Positions 23,930 through 33,581 of a stretch of DNA of 64,000 bases are shown here, piece after piece. The stretch lies in contig JBCAYL010000001.1 of the NCBI GenBank assembly GCA_038533575.1, positions 400,226 to 464,225 on the forward strand, read 5' to 3'. Numbering within the stretch: position 1 is the stretch's first letter; every line of letters begins with the position of its first letter. Below the pieces are notes generated by a model, which saw only the letters and a program-made list of their open reading frames with translations, had not been told where the DNA came from and did not search any database. This DNA comes from Pseudomonadota bacterium. Its GTDB lineage: Bacteria > Pseudomonadota > Alphaproteobacteria > Rhodobacterales > Rhodobacteraceae. Made by a program: the position numbers and the translations under genes.

Positions 23930-25726
23930 TCAGGCCGCGCGCATGGTGTCACGGATCTCGGCGGGCAGGGCTGCCAACTGCTCGGTGGCCGATTGGTAGC
24001 CGTATTCGATCGTGTCGGGGAACTTCTTCCAGTCGAGGAGACCCACCCGGGGCAGCTCCGGCCTCAGGCAGAGATCGGCGCGCTCGGACATGTCCCGCTG
24101 TCGGTTGAGCGAGCTCAGGACCGTGGAGTTCAGAAGCGTCGACATGAGCCCCGGCAGCTTGTAGCGGCGCTTCCGCCTCGGGCGGAGCTTGTCCATGAGA
24201 AGGGCGCCGTTGCTCGGGATCTCGGTGATCGCGAGGGGCTTGCGCGCCTCGCCGAGCAGGTCCACCGCGATCGTGCGCGCCGCGCCCACCTCTTCGAGCA
24301 CGTCCACGGGCAAGTTGTTGACCACGCCGCCATCCACGTGCAGCTCCCCGTCGATCAGCACGGGGGGAAGCACGCCGGGGATGGCATAGGTCGCCGTGAG
24401 GGCGCGCCAGAGCGGGCCGGATTGATGTACGACCTGCCGCTGCGCGGTGTAGTTGGCCGTCAGGCAGAAGAACGGCGTCCAGGTATCCTCGATGTCGATA
24501 TCGGTGCCGGTGGCGCGGCGGATGGCCTCGATCCCGAGGTCACGGGTCTGGCGCCCTTTGACGAGCGAGATGAGGGGCAGGAGGTTCCAGTCGCGGGTCG
24601 GCCCGCCGCTGTCGACGAAGACGGTGCGCGCGGCCGCTTCGAGATCCGTGGAGCGGAGGCCCATCGCGTACCAGGCGGCCATGGCCGCGCCGATGGAGGT
24701 GCCGCCCACGATGTCGGGCACGATGCCGGCTTCTTCGAGGGCGCGGATCGCACCGATATGCGCCGCGCCACGGGCACCCCCGCCCGCGAGCGCGAGACCC
24801 ACCGCGCGGCCCGTCAGGAGACGCCCCACACGGCCCACGTCATCGTCACGCTCGAGACGCATGTGAAGATGCCGGTCGATCTTGCGTGACGCGAGCCACC
24901 GCACCGTGCCGCGGGGGCTCTGGGTGCTATCTGGATGAATGAGGAGCAGGGTGTGGCGGGGCAGAACCGCGTTTGCCGGTCGCTCCGCTGACGTCTCCGA
25001 CTGTCCCGGTGCGGGGTCGTGCGTGGCATCCGCGATGCGGACGACCTCGTCCGCTTCGGCGACAGCCATCGACTGCCACGCGGCATTGCCGCCCTCGGAC
25101 AGGATGAAGACGTGATGCCCCTCCTGCTCGGCCTCGTGGATCTCGTGCTGCGCTCGCGCGAGGTCCGTGCCCTCCGCGATCACCGTGACGGCGCCCGGGA
25201 GCGTGTCGGCAAGGCGTTGGGCCACCGCGGCGAGGTCGATCCCCCCGGTGACCGCCATCAGGCAGAGCGTTTCAGGGACAAAGCCCGGATGCCTAGGCCC
25301 CGCGGCGCGCTCTGATCTGCTGATGAGCGTGCGCGCGATGGCGAGCCCGAGGCCGGAATGGGCCGTGAGCATCCGCTGGAAGGCGTCGGCGCTGATCCGC
25401 GCCACCGTGGAGGTGCGCGAGACCCGGACTGTCGCGCCCCGGGGCGTGCCCTGGATGACGCCGATCTCGCCGATGGTCTCGCCGCGCCGGATCTCGCCGA
25501 GGAAGCTCTCGCCGCCCTCTCGTGTGGCTGCGTGCGCGGTGAGCCGTCCGCGCAGGAGCACATAGATGGCGTCGGAGGCCTCGCCCTCCGTCACCAGCGT
25601 GTCCTCCACGTTCAGGTGCAGGATCTCGAGCTCTTTAGACAGGTCATCAAGCAGTGTGTCGGCGTCGGCGGGGATACCAAATACATCCCCCAGCGCGCGC
25701 CGGGCAAAGGCAACATCTTCAATCAT
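23930..25726 (-). CDS. Patatin-like phospholipase with N-terminal cyclic-nucleotide-binding domain
   Basis: 598 residues, with GAGGAGG upstream. Residues about 30-140 form a cyclic-nucleotide-binding domain; its phosphate cassette GEIGVIQGTPRGATV keeps the Glu and Arg expected for cAMP/cGMP contact. A linker with a Rossmann-like feel follows (about 150-240), then the patatin domain: oxyanion hole GGGARG (about 312), nucleophile elbow GTSIG (Ser, about 342) and the catalytic Asp in DGG (about 465). This is the neuropathy-target-esterase architecture, expected to hydrolyse lysophospholipids at the membrane. It is the last gene of a leftward group with the SulP-type transporter, which has a similar nucleotide-binding domain. 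Confidence 0.9.
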   Translation of the reverse strand: MIEDVAFARRALGDVFGIPADADTLLDDLSKELEILHLNVEDTLVTEGEASDAIYVLLRGRLTAHAATREGGESFLGEIRRGETIGEIGVIQGTPRGATVRVSRTSTVARISADAFQRMLTAHSGLGLAIARTLISRSERAAGPRHPGFVPETLCLMAVTGGIDLAAVAQRLADTLPGAVTVIAEGTDLARAQHEIHEAEQEGHHVFILSEGGNAAWQSMAVAEADEVVRIADATHDPAPGQSETSAERPANAVLPRHTLLLIHPDSTQSPRGTVRWLASRKIDRHLHMRLERDDDVGRVGRLLTGRAVGLALAGGGARGAAHIGAIRALEEAGIVPDIVGGTSIGAAMAAWYAMGLRSTDLEAAARTVFVDSGGPTRDWNLLPLISLVKGRQTRDLGIEAIRRATGTDIDIEDTWTPFFCLTANYTAQRQVVHQSGPLWRALTATYAIPGVLPPVLIDGELHVDGGVVNNLPVDVLEEVGAARTIAVDLLGEARKPLAITEIPSNGALLMDKLRPRRKRRYKLPGLMSTLLNSTVLSSLNRQRDMSERADLCLRPELPRVGLLDWKKFPDTIEYGYQSATEQLAALPAEIRDTMRAA

Positions 25727-25825
25727 TAATCCTCCTCGCGGCTTAGCCGCTGGAGCGACCTTTGCGCGAAAGGCCTTTCAGCGCAACAATTTGGGCGTCT
25801 GGACCCTCTGACGCGGGTCAGCGGC

Positions 25826-26206
25826 CTAGGCCGGGAACGCGACGACGACGATGGCGAGGTAGGTGAGCTGGTGAAGGTACTGATCGAGCCCCACGAGAAC
25901 CCAGTAGCCCTTCTGCCTGGGGTTCTGGTTGAGCCTGCTCGAGAGTTGATCCTTCGCCCAGTCGGTGTGGTAATGCACGATGAACTCGGCGATCACGATG
26001 GCGCCGGCCAGTCCGATCCCGGCCCCCGGTACAATGAGGAGGATCAGGCCCGACAGGACGGCATGGAGCGCCGAGTGGCTCGCCCCGACGGGGTGCCCAT
26101 AGATGCCCTTGGTGCGCACCATCGCCGCCGTCTGCCAGACATAGTCGGCAAGCAGGTGCTTGGTCTGCAGGAGGCCGAGCAGAAGCCCGAGGTCCCAGAT
26201 TTCCAT
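25826..26206 (-). CDS. DUF3307-family small membrane protein
   Basis: 126 residues, starting in ATGA overlap with the transporter gene. Three or four hydrophobic segments surround the family pattern LLLGLLQTKHLLADYVWQT, followed by a His pair in AEFIVHYHTDWAKDQL. The family is DUF3307, with unknown function. Coupling to the SulP-type gene suggests they act together in the inner membrane. The 99-bp gap to the patatin gene holds that gene's ribosome-binding site and no other structure I can support. Confidence 0.78.
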   Translation of the reverse strand: MEIWDLGLLLGLLQTKHLLADYVWQTAAMVRTKGIYGHPVGASHSALHAVLSGLILLIVPGAGIGLAGAIVIAEFIVHYHTDWAKDQLSSRLNQNPRQKGYWVLVGLDQYLHQLTYLAIVVVAFPA

Positions 26207-28458
26207 CAGTTCAAGTCCTGCAGCAATCTGTTCGTCCTGAGCAGCTTTTCGGCGAGCGCCGCGGCCATCGTCCGATGAAACTCCGCGACGAGCGCTGGGT
26301 CGTCCGCACGAAGTCGCTCGAGGCTGTCTTCGTCAATCCCAAAAACGACTGCATCGGTTTCGGCGACCACGTCCGCGCCCCTCGGACCACCGATATAGCC
26401 GGCCATTTCACCCACGAATGCGCCGGACCGGACGGAGCGCAGGCGCAGCGGCGCGCCGTCTGACCCCGGCACCTGAATGGCCAGTTGGCCGGTATCGACG
26501 ATGTAGATCTCGGACCCGTCCTCGCCTTGCCTGATGAGGTACTCGCCCCGACGGAGATCCACGCGCGACATGGCGGCGAGGAGCTTTTCGGCGAGGGCAG
26601 GGGACCCGAGGAGCTCCCGCAGTGCGGCGGGCGCGTTTTCGCGTGGGGGCTGCGCCGAGAGGCCCGCGAGGATGGCCTCCTCGGCATCTTCAAGCGCCGC
26701 GTCGAGCGTGTCGACATGCTGCAAGCCGGACGCGGCCTTGAAGACCCCCGCGCGGTCGAATGTCTCGAAGACCTCGGGCAAGAGCTCGCAAAAGACGACG
26801 CGCACCCCGTGCTGTCGCGCCATGAGGCTGAGTTTCATCATCGCCGCACTGGCCGCGGCGTCGACATTGCGCACGCGGGCGAAGTCGAGGAGGATATGAC
26901 GCTTGCAAGGTGCGCTGCCGAGGAGCTGGCGCACGTGGTCCACCACCTGCTCCACCGAGCCGAAGAAGAGGAAGCCCTGAAGGGTGAGGACCACGGCTTC
27001 GCCGCCATGACTGTCGAGCCACGCGCTCTGGCGCGGGCCACGATCCACGCGGCTGCGCCGGGTGGAGAGGTCGAACTGGGATCGCACAGCCTTGAGACGG
27101 GCATAGCTGACGGCAAAAGTCACGGATGCCACCACGAAGCCCACCTGGATCGCGACAACGATGCCGAAGGCGAGCGTGATCGCGATGAAGCTGCCGCTGA
27201 TCATCCAATCGAGGCCCGTCATGCTGCGCCGCTCTCGTAGGAACCAGCGTTCGATCAGGGCAGCCCCCACGAAGACGAGGAGCCCGAACCGCACGAAAGG
27301 CGGCAGAACATCCAGCAGCAGGGTGAGGAAGAGCCCAGCGATACCGATCACGACGCAGCACGCGAGGATTGGAAAACGGCCCTCGCCACCGATCTCCTTG
27401 CCGATACTGGTGGCGGTGGCGCTGATGTAGCCCGGCGGCGCGCCGATCGCGCCCAGCGTCAGATTGGCCAAGCCCATGCGCCCGAAAATCCGTCGGTCGG
27501 GGAGATCCCGGCCCAGCACGAGCTCCGATCCCGACAGGTTGAGCATGGCGCCCACCAGCCCGATGATCACGGCTGCCGCGATGACCGGCGCCGCATCGAG
27601 CACTAGGGCCACGTCCACGCGGGCCAGGTCGGACAGGCTCAGCGGGCTTTGCGTCAGTGGTTCGGGTCGGAGGATGCCCAGCTCACGCGCGGTCGCGATG
27701 TCGATCCCCGCAGCCCATATGACGGCGTGCGTGAGGAGAATACCGAGGATGAGCCCCATGGCGATGCCGAGGCTGGAGTCGATTCGGCGCGCCACGGCGA
27801 GGAGGGCGGCAAAGACCACGGCCAGGCCCGCTGGCACGTAGGCTGTCAGCCCGATCGCGCCGGGGGCACTCGGCAAGCTGGCCTGCAGCGAGGCCACGAC
27901 CAACAGCGCACCGCAACTCGCCAGAAAGCCGGTCGCGACCGAATAGGGCAGGATCCTCAGGTACCGCCCGAGGTGAAAGACACGGATGGCCAGAAACGAC
28001 AGGCCCGTCCCAAGGGCCGTGATGCCAAAGATAGCGAAGACCGTCGGGACCGCCGCGCCATCGGCAGCCGCCGCGCCAACGGCAATCAAAGCGGGAATGA
28101 GCACAGCGAGCGGCGCATTCTGGAGCGTCAGGAATATCGGCTCGGGGACCTCGCGCATGGCGATCCAGAGCAGGCTGGGAATGACGCTGGACAGAAGGAC
28201 GAGAAACGTCCCGGTGGCGAGGCCCGGAGCCAAGGGACCCGCGAAGATCAGCGAGGCGAGAGCCGCGGCCTGGGCGATCTGCACGAGACCGACGACGCCA
28301 CCCGTGCTTGCTCCTTTCACGAGGGTCACAGCTTTTGAGTGCACCGGATCGGGGCTCTTGTTTGCAGGCGAGTTCATCGGTCCCACCGCCCCCGCCCCAT
28401 GCCCGGCACGCGAGCTGGTTCGCTCCCCGGGGTCCAGTTTTTCATTTGTACGCCACAT
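26206..28458 (-). CDS. SulP-family anion transporter with STAS and cyclic-nucleotide-binding domains
   Basis: 750 residues from ATG 28458, chosen because GGGAG is spaced 5 nt before it; an in-frame opening continues to 28500. The N-terminal 45 residues are soluble. Residues about 50-430 are the SulP transmembrane domain, about 485-580 a STAS domain (VVLTLQGFLFFGSVEQV, LLDFARVRNVDAAAS) and about 610-740 a cyclic-nucleotide-binding domain with phosphate cassette VGEMAGYIGGPRGADV (Glu and Arg present). The family carries sulfate, bicarbonate or dicarboxylates; the substrate is not readable. Fusion to a nucleotide sensor implies allosteric control by cAMP or cGMP. It heads the DUF3307/patatin group. 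Confidence 0.88.
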   Translation of the reverse strand: MWRTNEKLDPGERTSSRAGHGAGAVGPMNSPANKSPDPVHSKAVTLVKGASTGGVVGLVQIAQAAALASLIFAGPLAPGLATGTFLVLLSSVIPSLLWIAMREVPEPIFLTLQNAPLAVLIPALIAVGAAAADGAAVPTVFAIFGITALGTGLSFLAIRVFHLGRYLRILPYSVATGFLASCGALLVVASLQASLPSAPGAIGLTAYVPAGLAVVFAALLAVARRIDSSLGIAMGLILGILLTHAVIWAAGIDIATARELGILRPEPLTQSPLSLSDLARVDVALVLDAAPVIAAAVIIGLVGAMLNLSGSELVLGRDLPDRRIFGRMGLANLTLGAIGAPPGYISATATSIGKEIGGEGRFPILACCVVIGIAGLFLTLLLDVLPPFVRFGLLVFVGAALIERWFLRERRSMTGLDWMISGSFIAITLAFGIVVAIQVGFVVASVTFAVSYARLKAVRSQFDLSTRRSRVDRGPRQSAWLDSHGGEAVVLTLQGFLFFGSVEQVVDHVRQLLGSAPCKRHILLDFARVRNVDAAASAAMMKLSLMARQHGVRVVFCELLPEVFETFDRAGVFKAASGLQHVDTLDAALEDAEEAILAGLSAQPPRENAPAALRELLGSPALAEKLLAAMSRVDLRRGEYLIRQGEDGSEIYIVDTGQLAIQVPGSDGAPLRLRSVRSGAFVGEMAGYIGGPRGADVVAETDAVVFGIDEDSLERLRADDPALVAEFHRTMAAALAEKLLRTNRLLQDLN

Positions 28459-28721
28459 ATTGTCTCCCGCGATGCAGCATGGGTGTGCATCACAGGTCAA
28501 GCCGCGTGATCACCGCGGTGAGGCCCACGCGCTGCCGCCGGGTGCGGAGCTGCAGGGCGCCGCAGCGCGGTGAACGGGCGAGGGTCGGCTGGAGTACCTG
28601 CTGATGGGGCCGATGGATGACCCTCGCGAAAAGGGCCAAAAAACCGCCTCTTCACCGAAGGTTGCGCGAAAAGCGCGTTCCGCGCATGGTGTTGTCGTTG
28701 GGTAGAGAGGAAGGGGCGAGT

Positions 28722-30116
28722 ATGACGGCTGCGCGAGCAAACGCCCGCTGGAGCGTGTTTGCCCTCGTCTCGGGGCTCCTTTTTGTGCCCGTCTCCGCGT
28801 CGAGCCACACGCTCTCCGAAGTGGTGCGCGCGGCGCTTGCCGAAGATCCGGCAGCCAAGGCCGCGTCCGAGATCGTGCGGGCCGCGGCGTTTGACCTTCT
28901 GTCGCTCGAGCGGGAGTTTCTTCCGCGCCTCGATCTCACCGTCGATGGCGAGGCCCAGTCCTATTCCGACGACATCACGGTCTCCGCATCGGAAGCGAGA
29001 AGCTATGGGACGACGGCCCGCGTGGAGCTTGCCGCGCGATACGTCTTTTTCGACGGATACCAGCGGGCCAACCGCGTCTACCGGGGGGCGGCGCGGCTCG
29101 ACGGCTCTCTCTTTCGTTTGCTCGATGCCTCCGAGACGCTGACCCTGTCGGTCGTGCAGGCCTACGTGGACGTGGCGCGCCACCAGCAGCTCCTTTCTGC
29201 CTCTGACGCCAATGTGGCACGGCACGAAGAGATCAAGGGCCAAGTCGACGAGCTCGTAGATGGTGGGCGGCTCCCGGCCTCGGCCTCGTTCGAGGTTGAG
29301 CAACGGCTGCTTGCGGCCCGGCTCGCACGGCTCGAGGTGCGTCGGGCGCTGTCGGATGCGAATGCCCGCTTCGAGATCATCACCGGGATCGAAGCCCATG
29401 GCGGCTTCCGCGCGCCCGATGCCAGCGGGCTACCTGGCTCTCAGGCCAGGGCGCGGCAACTGGCCGTCGAGAACAGTTTCCGCCTGCGCTCCGCCGAGAC
29501 TGACATCCGGGCCCAGGAATACCAGCTCGCCGAGACCCTCGGCGCGCGTCTGCCGACGATCTCCGCCAGCGCTGGCGCACGCCGGGAATGGGATGACTTT
29601 GAGCTCGATGGCGACCGCGGGAGCGGCTTTGTCGGCGTGACGATGACCTGGGAGCTCTTCGCGGGCGGTCGAAAGGCCCAGGGCGCGGCGGAGCAGGCGC
29701 GCGTGCGCGAAGCCATGGCCCGGCGTCAGCTCGCACAGCGGGAGGTGGAGGAATTCGCGGCCCTGGCCTGGAACGGTCGCGAGAACGCGCTGGCGCAGCT
29801 CGTGCTGCTCGATGTGCAGCGAAACGCGGCGCGGCGGATCGTGACGCAATACACCGATGAGTTCCGCACCGGCAATCGCAACCTCATCGATCTGCTGGAT
29901 GCCGAACGCAGCCTCTTCAACGTCGAGTTCGAGGTGATTTCGGCCCGCGCAGCCCTGACCTTTTCCGGCTACCGGCTGCTTGCGGCGAGCAGCCGCCTCG
30001 CCGCGCAGTTCGGTGTGAGCCCGTCCGATATCGCGCTCGACCCCGCCTTTGAGGCCCGCGCGCGCAGTAGGGGACCGGCCGCGATCTTCCGCACCGAGAT
30101 CAAGGCCCTTGAATGA
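28722..30116 (+). CDS. TolC-family outer-membrane channel of a type I secretion system
   Basis: 464 residues from ATG 28722, with GGAAGGGG upstream; a longer frame reaches back to 28617 but lacks a signal peptide. The signal peptide is WSVFALVSGLLFVPVSASS. The mature chain begins with the TolC-type helix (TLSEVVRAALAEDPAAKAA) and shows the two-fold repeated long-helix pattern (AARYVFFDGYQRANRV; MTWELFAGGRKAQGAAEQ). YTDEFRTGNRNLIDLLDAER is a strong family signature. It is the outer-membrane conduit for the ABC exporter and adaptor in the next two genes and overlaps the exporter gene by ATGA. Confidence 0.92.
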   Translation: MTAARANARWSVFALVSGLLFVPVSASSHTLSEVVRAALAEDPAAKAASEIVRAAAFDLLSLEREFLPRLDLTVDGEAQSYSDDITVSASEARSYGTTARVELAARYVFFDGYQRANRVYRGAARLDGSLFRLLDASETLTLSVVQAYVDVARHQQLLSASDANVARHEEIKGQVDELVDGGRLPASASFEVEQRLLAARLARLEVRRALSDANARFEIITGIEAHGGFRAPDASGLPGSQARARQLAVENSFRLRSAETDIRAQEYQLAETLGARLPTISASAGARREWDDFELDGDRGSGFVGVTMTWELFAGGRKAQGAAEQARVREAMARRQLAQREVEEFAALAWNGRENALAQLVLLDVQRNAARRIVTQYTDEFRTGNRNLIDLLDAERSLFNVEFEVISARAALTFSGYRLLAASSRLAAQFGVSPSDIALDPAFEARARSRGPAAIFRTEIKALE

Positions 30117-32260
30117 CCGGGGCGACGCAAGAGAAGGGCGCAGGGCTGGCCATCATCGCGTGGCTGGCGGCGCATCACGCGCGCCCCTTTACCGAGCTTT
30201 CGGTTCTCTCGCGGCTCCCCGACGCGGTAGATCTCTCGAAACCTGAATATCTGGCGCAGGGTCTCGCGGCCGTCGGCCTTCGCAGCCGTCTCGTACTGCG
30301 CCGTCCGGGCCGGCTTGATCCGGCCGTCTTGCCGGCCGTCCTGTTCGAGCGTGGCGGTCAGCCCCTGATCCTCGCGGGCCTGTCGGACGACGGTCGCAAT
30401 GCGCGCATTCATGACCCCGCGACAGGGATCGAGCGGGAGGAGCCGCTTCGGACCCTCGCGCGGCGCACGTCGCGCGACGTGCTCCTGGCCACGGTGAAAG
30501 ATGATCTCGCGGAGCGGCGCCTAGCGGAGCCGCGGGCAGGCAGGCGCGGGCACTGGTTCTGGCGGCCGGTTCGCGGCCACGCGGGCAGCCTCGGGCTCGT
30601 CGTTGTCGCAGCACTCGGCGTCAACGCACTGGGCCTCGCGCTGCCACTCTTCGTCATGAACGTCTATGACCGCGTGATCCCCAACCTCGCTTACGTCACG
30701 CTCTGGACCCTCGCGCTGGGCGTAGCGATCGCCATCGGCCTCGATCTCGCGCTCAGGAGCGTGCGGGCGATCATCCTCGAACGCGTGGGCCGCCGTCTCG
30801 ATACCTCGATCTCGTCCACGCTCTTCGCGCAGGCGATGGCCCTGCCTTCGGTCGACCGCGCGCAGGGCTCCGCGATGATCGTGAGCCACATCCGCGATTT
30901 CGAGCAGGTGCGGGAATTCTTCGCGTCGGCGACCTTCGTGGCCGTGGTGGATCTCGCCTTCATCGGCATTTTTCTGGGCGTGCTCTGGTGGATCGTGGGG
31001 CCGCTGGCCCTCGTGCCGCTCGTGGCCGTTCCCGTCGTGCTTCTGATCGCGCTCATTTCGCGCATCACTGTGGGGCCTTCCCTCGAGCGGACGCAAGCGC
31101 TCGCCGGGCGCCGCCAAAGCGTCCTCGTAGAGGCGCTCTCGGCACTGCCGACGGTCAAGAGCGTGGGGGCGGAGCCTGTCCTCCAGCGCGAGTGGGATGC
31201 GGCGAGCGCGGCGGCGGCGCGGGTCGCGGGGCGCGCCCGGTTCTGGGCGCAATTCGCGACGAACGCCACGCAGGTCATCCTGCAGACCGTCTCGGTGTCG
31301 ATCATCGTCTGGGGCATCTATCTCATCGCCCAGGGCGCCATCACTATCGGGGCGCTCATCGCGGCCAACATCCTGGCGGGCCGGGCGCTCGCACCGCTTG
31401 CCACCATCGCGCAGACCGTGTTCCGCGCGCAATACGCCATGCGCGCGCTTGCCGCGCTTTCGGAGTTCATGGATCAGCCCGTGGAGCGCAGCTCTGATGC
31501 CCAGTCTTCCCTGCGGGCGGAAGCGGGAGCGCTGTCCTTGGAGGGTGTGACGGTGCGCTATCCCGGGGCCTCCTCGGAGGCACTCAAGGAGATCTCGCTC
31601 GAGGTCGCACCGGGCGAAACCCTCGCCCTGCTTGGCCGCGTGGGGTCCGGCAAATCCACGCTCGGGAAGGTGCTGAGCGGGCTGACGGCGCCGGATGCGG
31701 GGACCGTGCTTCTGGATGGGCGGGGGATCTCGCATTACGATCCGGCGGAGCTGCGCGCGGCGGTGGGCTATCTTCCGCAGGAGCCTGAACTCTTCACCGG
31801 TACTTTCCGGGAGAACCTCGTGATCGGGCGCCCGCGTGCAACAGAGGCGGAGATCGCGCGGGCGCTGCGCCTCGCAGCCATGGACGAGTTTGTCGCGAAA
31901 GCGCCGGAGGGGCTCAATCTCTTCCTCGGCGAACGCGGCGCACGCCTTTCTGGCGGACAGCGTCAGGGGCTTGCCTTGGCGCGGCTTCTTCTCCGCCGTC
32001 CCCGCCTCCTTTTCCTCGACGAGCCCACGAGCGCCATGGACCGGGACATGGAGGCGAGCCTCGCGCGCAACCTCGGGGAGCTGGTGCGCGAAGGAACGGG
32101 GCTGATCCTCTGCACCCACCGCCCGTCGCTCGCCGACGTCGCGCCCCGTGTCGTGGTCCTTGAGCAGGGCCAAAAGATCCTCGATGGGCCGCGCGAGGCG
32201 GTCTATGCCAAGCTGCGAAAGGCCGCGGGCGAGACGCCGGGCATCAAGGCGGTGACCTGA
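30113..32260 (+). CDS. Type I secretion ABC exporter (permease-ATPase, LapB/RtxB type)
   Basis: 715 residues. Residues 1-135 form a C39-peptidase-like domain without the catalytic Cys (ALFERG... region only), as in RTX exporters where it docks the substrate. Transmembrane domain about 150-430 (PLFVMNVYDRVIPNLAY). The ATPase has Walker A GRVGSGKST (about 508), Q-loop YLPQEPELF, signature LSGGQRQGLAL (about 612), Walker B LLFLDEPTSAMD (about 632) and switch His in ICTHRPSL. It powers one-step export across both membranes; the RTX protein at 36010 is the obvious local cargo. TGATG overlap with the adaptor gene. Confidence 0.93.
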   Translation: MTGATQEKGAGLAIIAWLAAHHARPFTELSVLSRLPDAVDLSKPEYLAQGLAAVGLRSRLVLRRPGRLDPAVLPAVLFERGGQPLILAGLSDDGRNARIHDPATGIEREEPLRTLARRTSRDVLLATVKDDLAERRLAEPRAGRRGHWFWRPVRGHAGSLGLVVVAALGVNALGLALPLFVMNVYDRVIPNLAYVTLWTLALGVAIAIGLDLALRSVRAIILERVGRRLDTSISSTLFAQAMALPSVDRAQGSAMIVSHIRDFEQVREFFASATFVAVVDLAFIGIFLGVLWWIVGPLALVPLVAVPVVLLIALISRITVGPSLERTQALAGRRQSVLVEALSALPTVKSVGAEPVLQREWDAASAAAARVAGRARFWAQFATNATQVILQTVSVSIIVWGIYLIAQGAITIGALIAANILAGRALAPLATIAQTVFRAQYAMRALAALSEFMDQPVERSSDAQSSLRAEAGALSLEGVTVRYPGASSEALKEISLEVAPGETLALLGRVGSGKSTLGKVLSGLTAPDAGTVLLDGRGISHYDPAELRAAVGYLPQEPELFTGTFRENLVIGRPRATEAEIARALRLAAMDEFVAKAPEGLNLFLGERGARLSGGQRQGLALARLLLRRPRLLFLDEPTSAMDRDMEASLARNLGELVREGTGLILCTHRPSLADVAPRVVVLEQGQKILDGPREAVYAKLRKAAGETPGIKAVT

Positions 32261-33579
32261 TGTTTGGCCCGCCGATCGAAGAGGATTTCATCAACGACCC
32301 GGTCGGTGTGCGTACGGGCGGCTTGGGGCTTTTCTGGGTTGTCGCGGTTATCCTCGGGGGGCTGGCTGGCTTTGGCCTCTGGGCCTCCCAGTACGAGATC
32401 GAGGAGGTGACACGCGGCACGGGACGGGTCGTGCCCTCGAGCGAGCTGCAGGTCATCCAGAGCCTCGAGGGCGGCATCGTCGCGGGCCTCGATGTGCGCT
32501 CCGGCGACGTTGTCGAGGCCGGGGACGTGCTCATGCGCATAGATGATGTGGGCGCCGATGCCCGGCGCGGAGAGCTCCTGGAGCGCGAGGCCGCGCTCCT
32601 GGCAGAACAGGCCCGCGTGGTGGCCGAGGCGGAACGTGCTGACGCCCTCACGTTTCCCGCGGGGCTCGAGGCGCGGGTGCCGGGCCCGGTGGCGGCCGAG
32701 CGCGCGGTGTTCCTGTCTCGCCGGTCGCAGCTCTCTGCCGAGCTGGCGATCCTCGAGGATCAGCTCGCCGGCCGGATGGCCGCCCGCGAGGAACTCGCGG
32801 CGACCGAGGCCAAGCTCGAGGGGCAGTTGGTACCACTCCGGGAGGAACTGGAGCTCTCCGAGCGGCTGGCGGAGACCGGCGCCTTGCCGCGCATAGAGTT
32901 GCTGCGATTGCGCGGGCGCGTCTCCGAGATCGACGGGGAGGCGCAGGTCATGGCGGCGCGGCTCCCCGCGCAGGATGCCGCGATCCGCGAAACGGAGAGC
33001 CGGATCGCCGCGGCCCAATCGGCCTACTCGCTCGAAGCGCAGGAGCGCGCGGCACGGATCCAGGTGGAGCTGGCGGTTGTGCGCGAGGAACTGCGCGCCG
33101 CGGAAGACCGTGTCACGCGGACCAGCCTGCGCGCACCGGTGGCGGGGACGGTCAACCGCGTCAACGTCACGACGGTGGGCGCGGTCGTCCAGCCGGGCGC
33201 GCCGGTCATGGAGATCGTACCGTCCGATGACCGGCTCCTCATCGAAGCGGAGATCAGGCCCGAGGATGTGTCCTTCCTGCGGCCGGGCGATCCGGCATCC
33301 GTGAAGATCACGGCTTACGATTTCCTCGTCTACGGCTCCCTCGCGGGAGAGGTGCTGCGCGTCGGGGCCGACACGGTCACGGACCGTGACGGGCGTGCCT
33401 TCTTTCAGGTCGAGATCGAGACAGAGCGCACCGCGCTCACGGGACCGGGCGGCGAGGCGCTTCCCATCAGCCCCGGCATGGTCGCGCAGGTCGACATCCA
33501 GACAGGCTCCCGGACGGTGATGTCATACCTCTTGCGTCCGATCGACCGCGCGCGCGCCGAGGCGCTGCGCGAGCGCTAG
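32260..33579 (+). CDS. HlyD-family periplasmic adaptor of the type I secretion system
   Basis: 439 residues. A short cytosolic N-terminus and one transmembrane helix (LFWVVAVILGGLAGFGLWA, about 25-43) precede the beta-barrel/lipoyl segment (GTGRVVPSSELQVIQSLEGG), long coiled-coil hairpins (about 90-270, with repeated Glu/Leu/Ala) and the returning lipoyl segment TSLRAPVAGTVNRVNVTTVG. It bridges the ABC exporter and the TolC channel. The gene ends 2 bp before the stop of the convergent cyclase gene. Confidence 0.92.
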   Translation: MFGPPIEEDFINDPVGVRTGGLGLFWVVAVILGGLAGFGLWASQYEIEEVTRGTGRVVPSSELQVIQSLEGGIVAGLDVRSGDVVEAGDVLMRIDDVGADARRGELLEREAALLAEQARVVAEAERADALTFPAGLEARVPGPVAAERAVFLSRRSQLSAELAILEDQLAGRMAAREELAATEAKLEGQLVPLREELELSERLAETGALPRIELLRLRGRVSEIDGEAQVMAARLPAQDAAIRETESRIAAAQSAYSLEAQERAARIQVELAVVREELRAAEDRVTRTSLRAPVAGTVNRVNVTTVGAVVQPGAPVMEIVPSDDRLLIEAEIRPEDVSFLRPGDPASVKITAYDFLVYGSLAGEVLRVGADTVTDRDGRAFFQVEIETERTALTGPGGEALPISPGMVAQVDIQTGSRTVMSYLLRPIDRARAEALRER

Positions 33580-33581
33580 GC

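Noticed and set aside
23924-23940. Possible terminator between bhcD and the patatin gene (GCGCGG/CCGCGC)
   Set aside because: Short stem with no T-run and extending into the patatin coding end; too weak to call.
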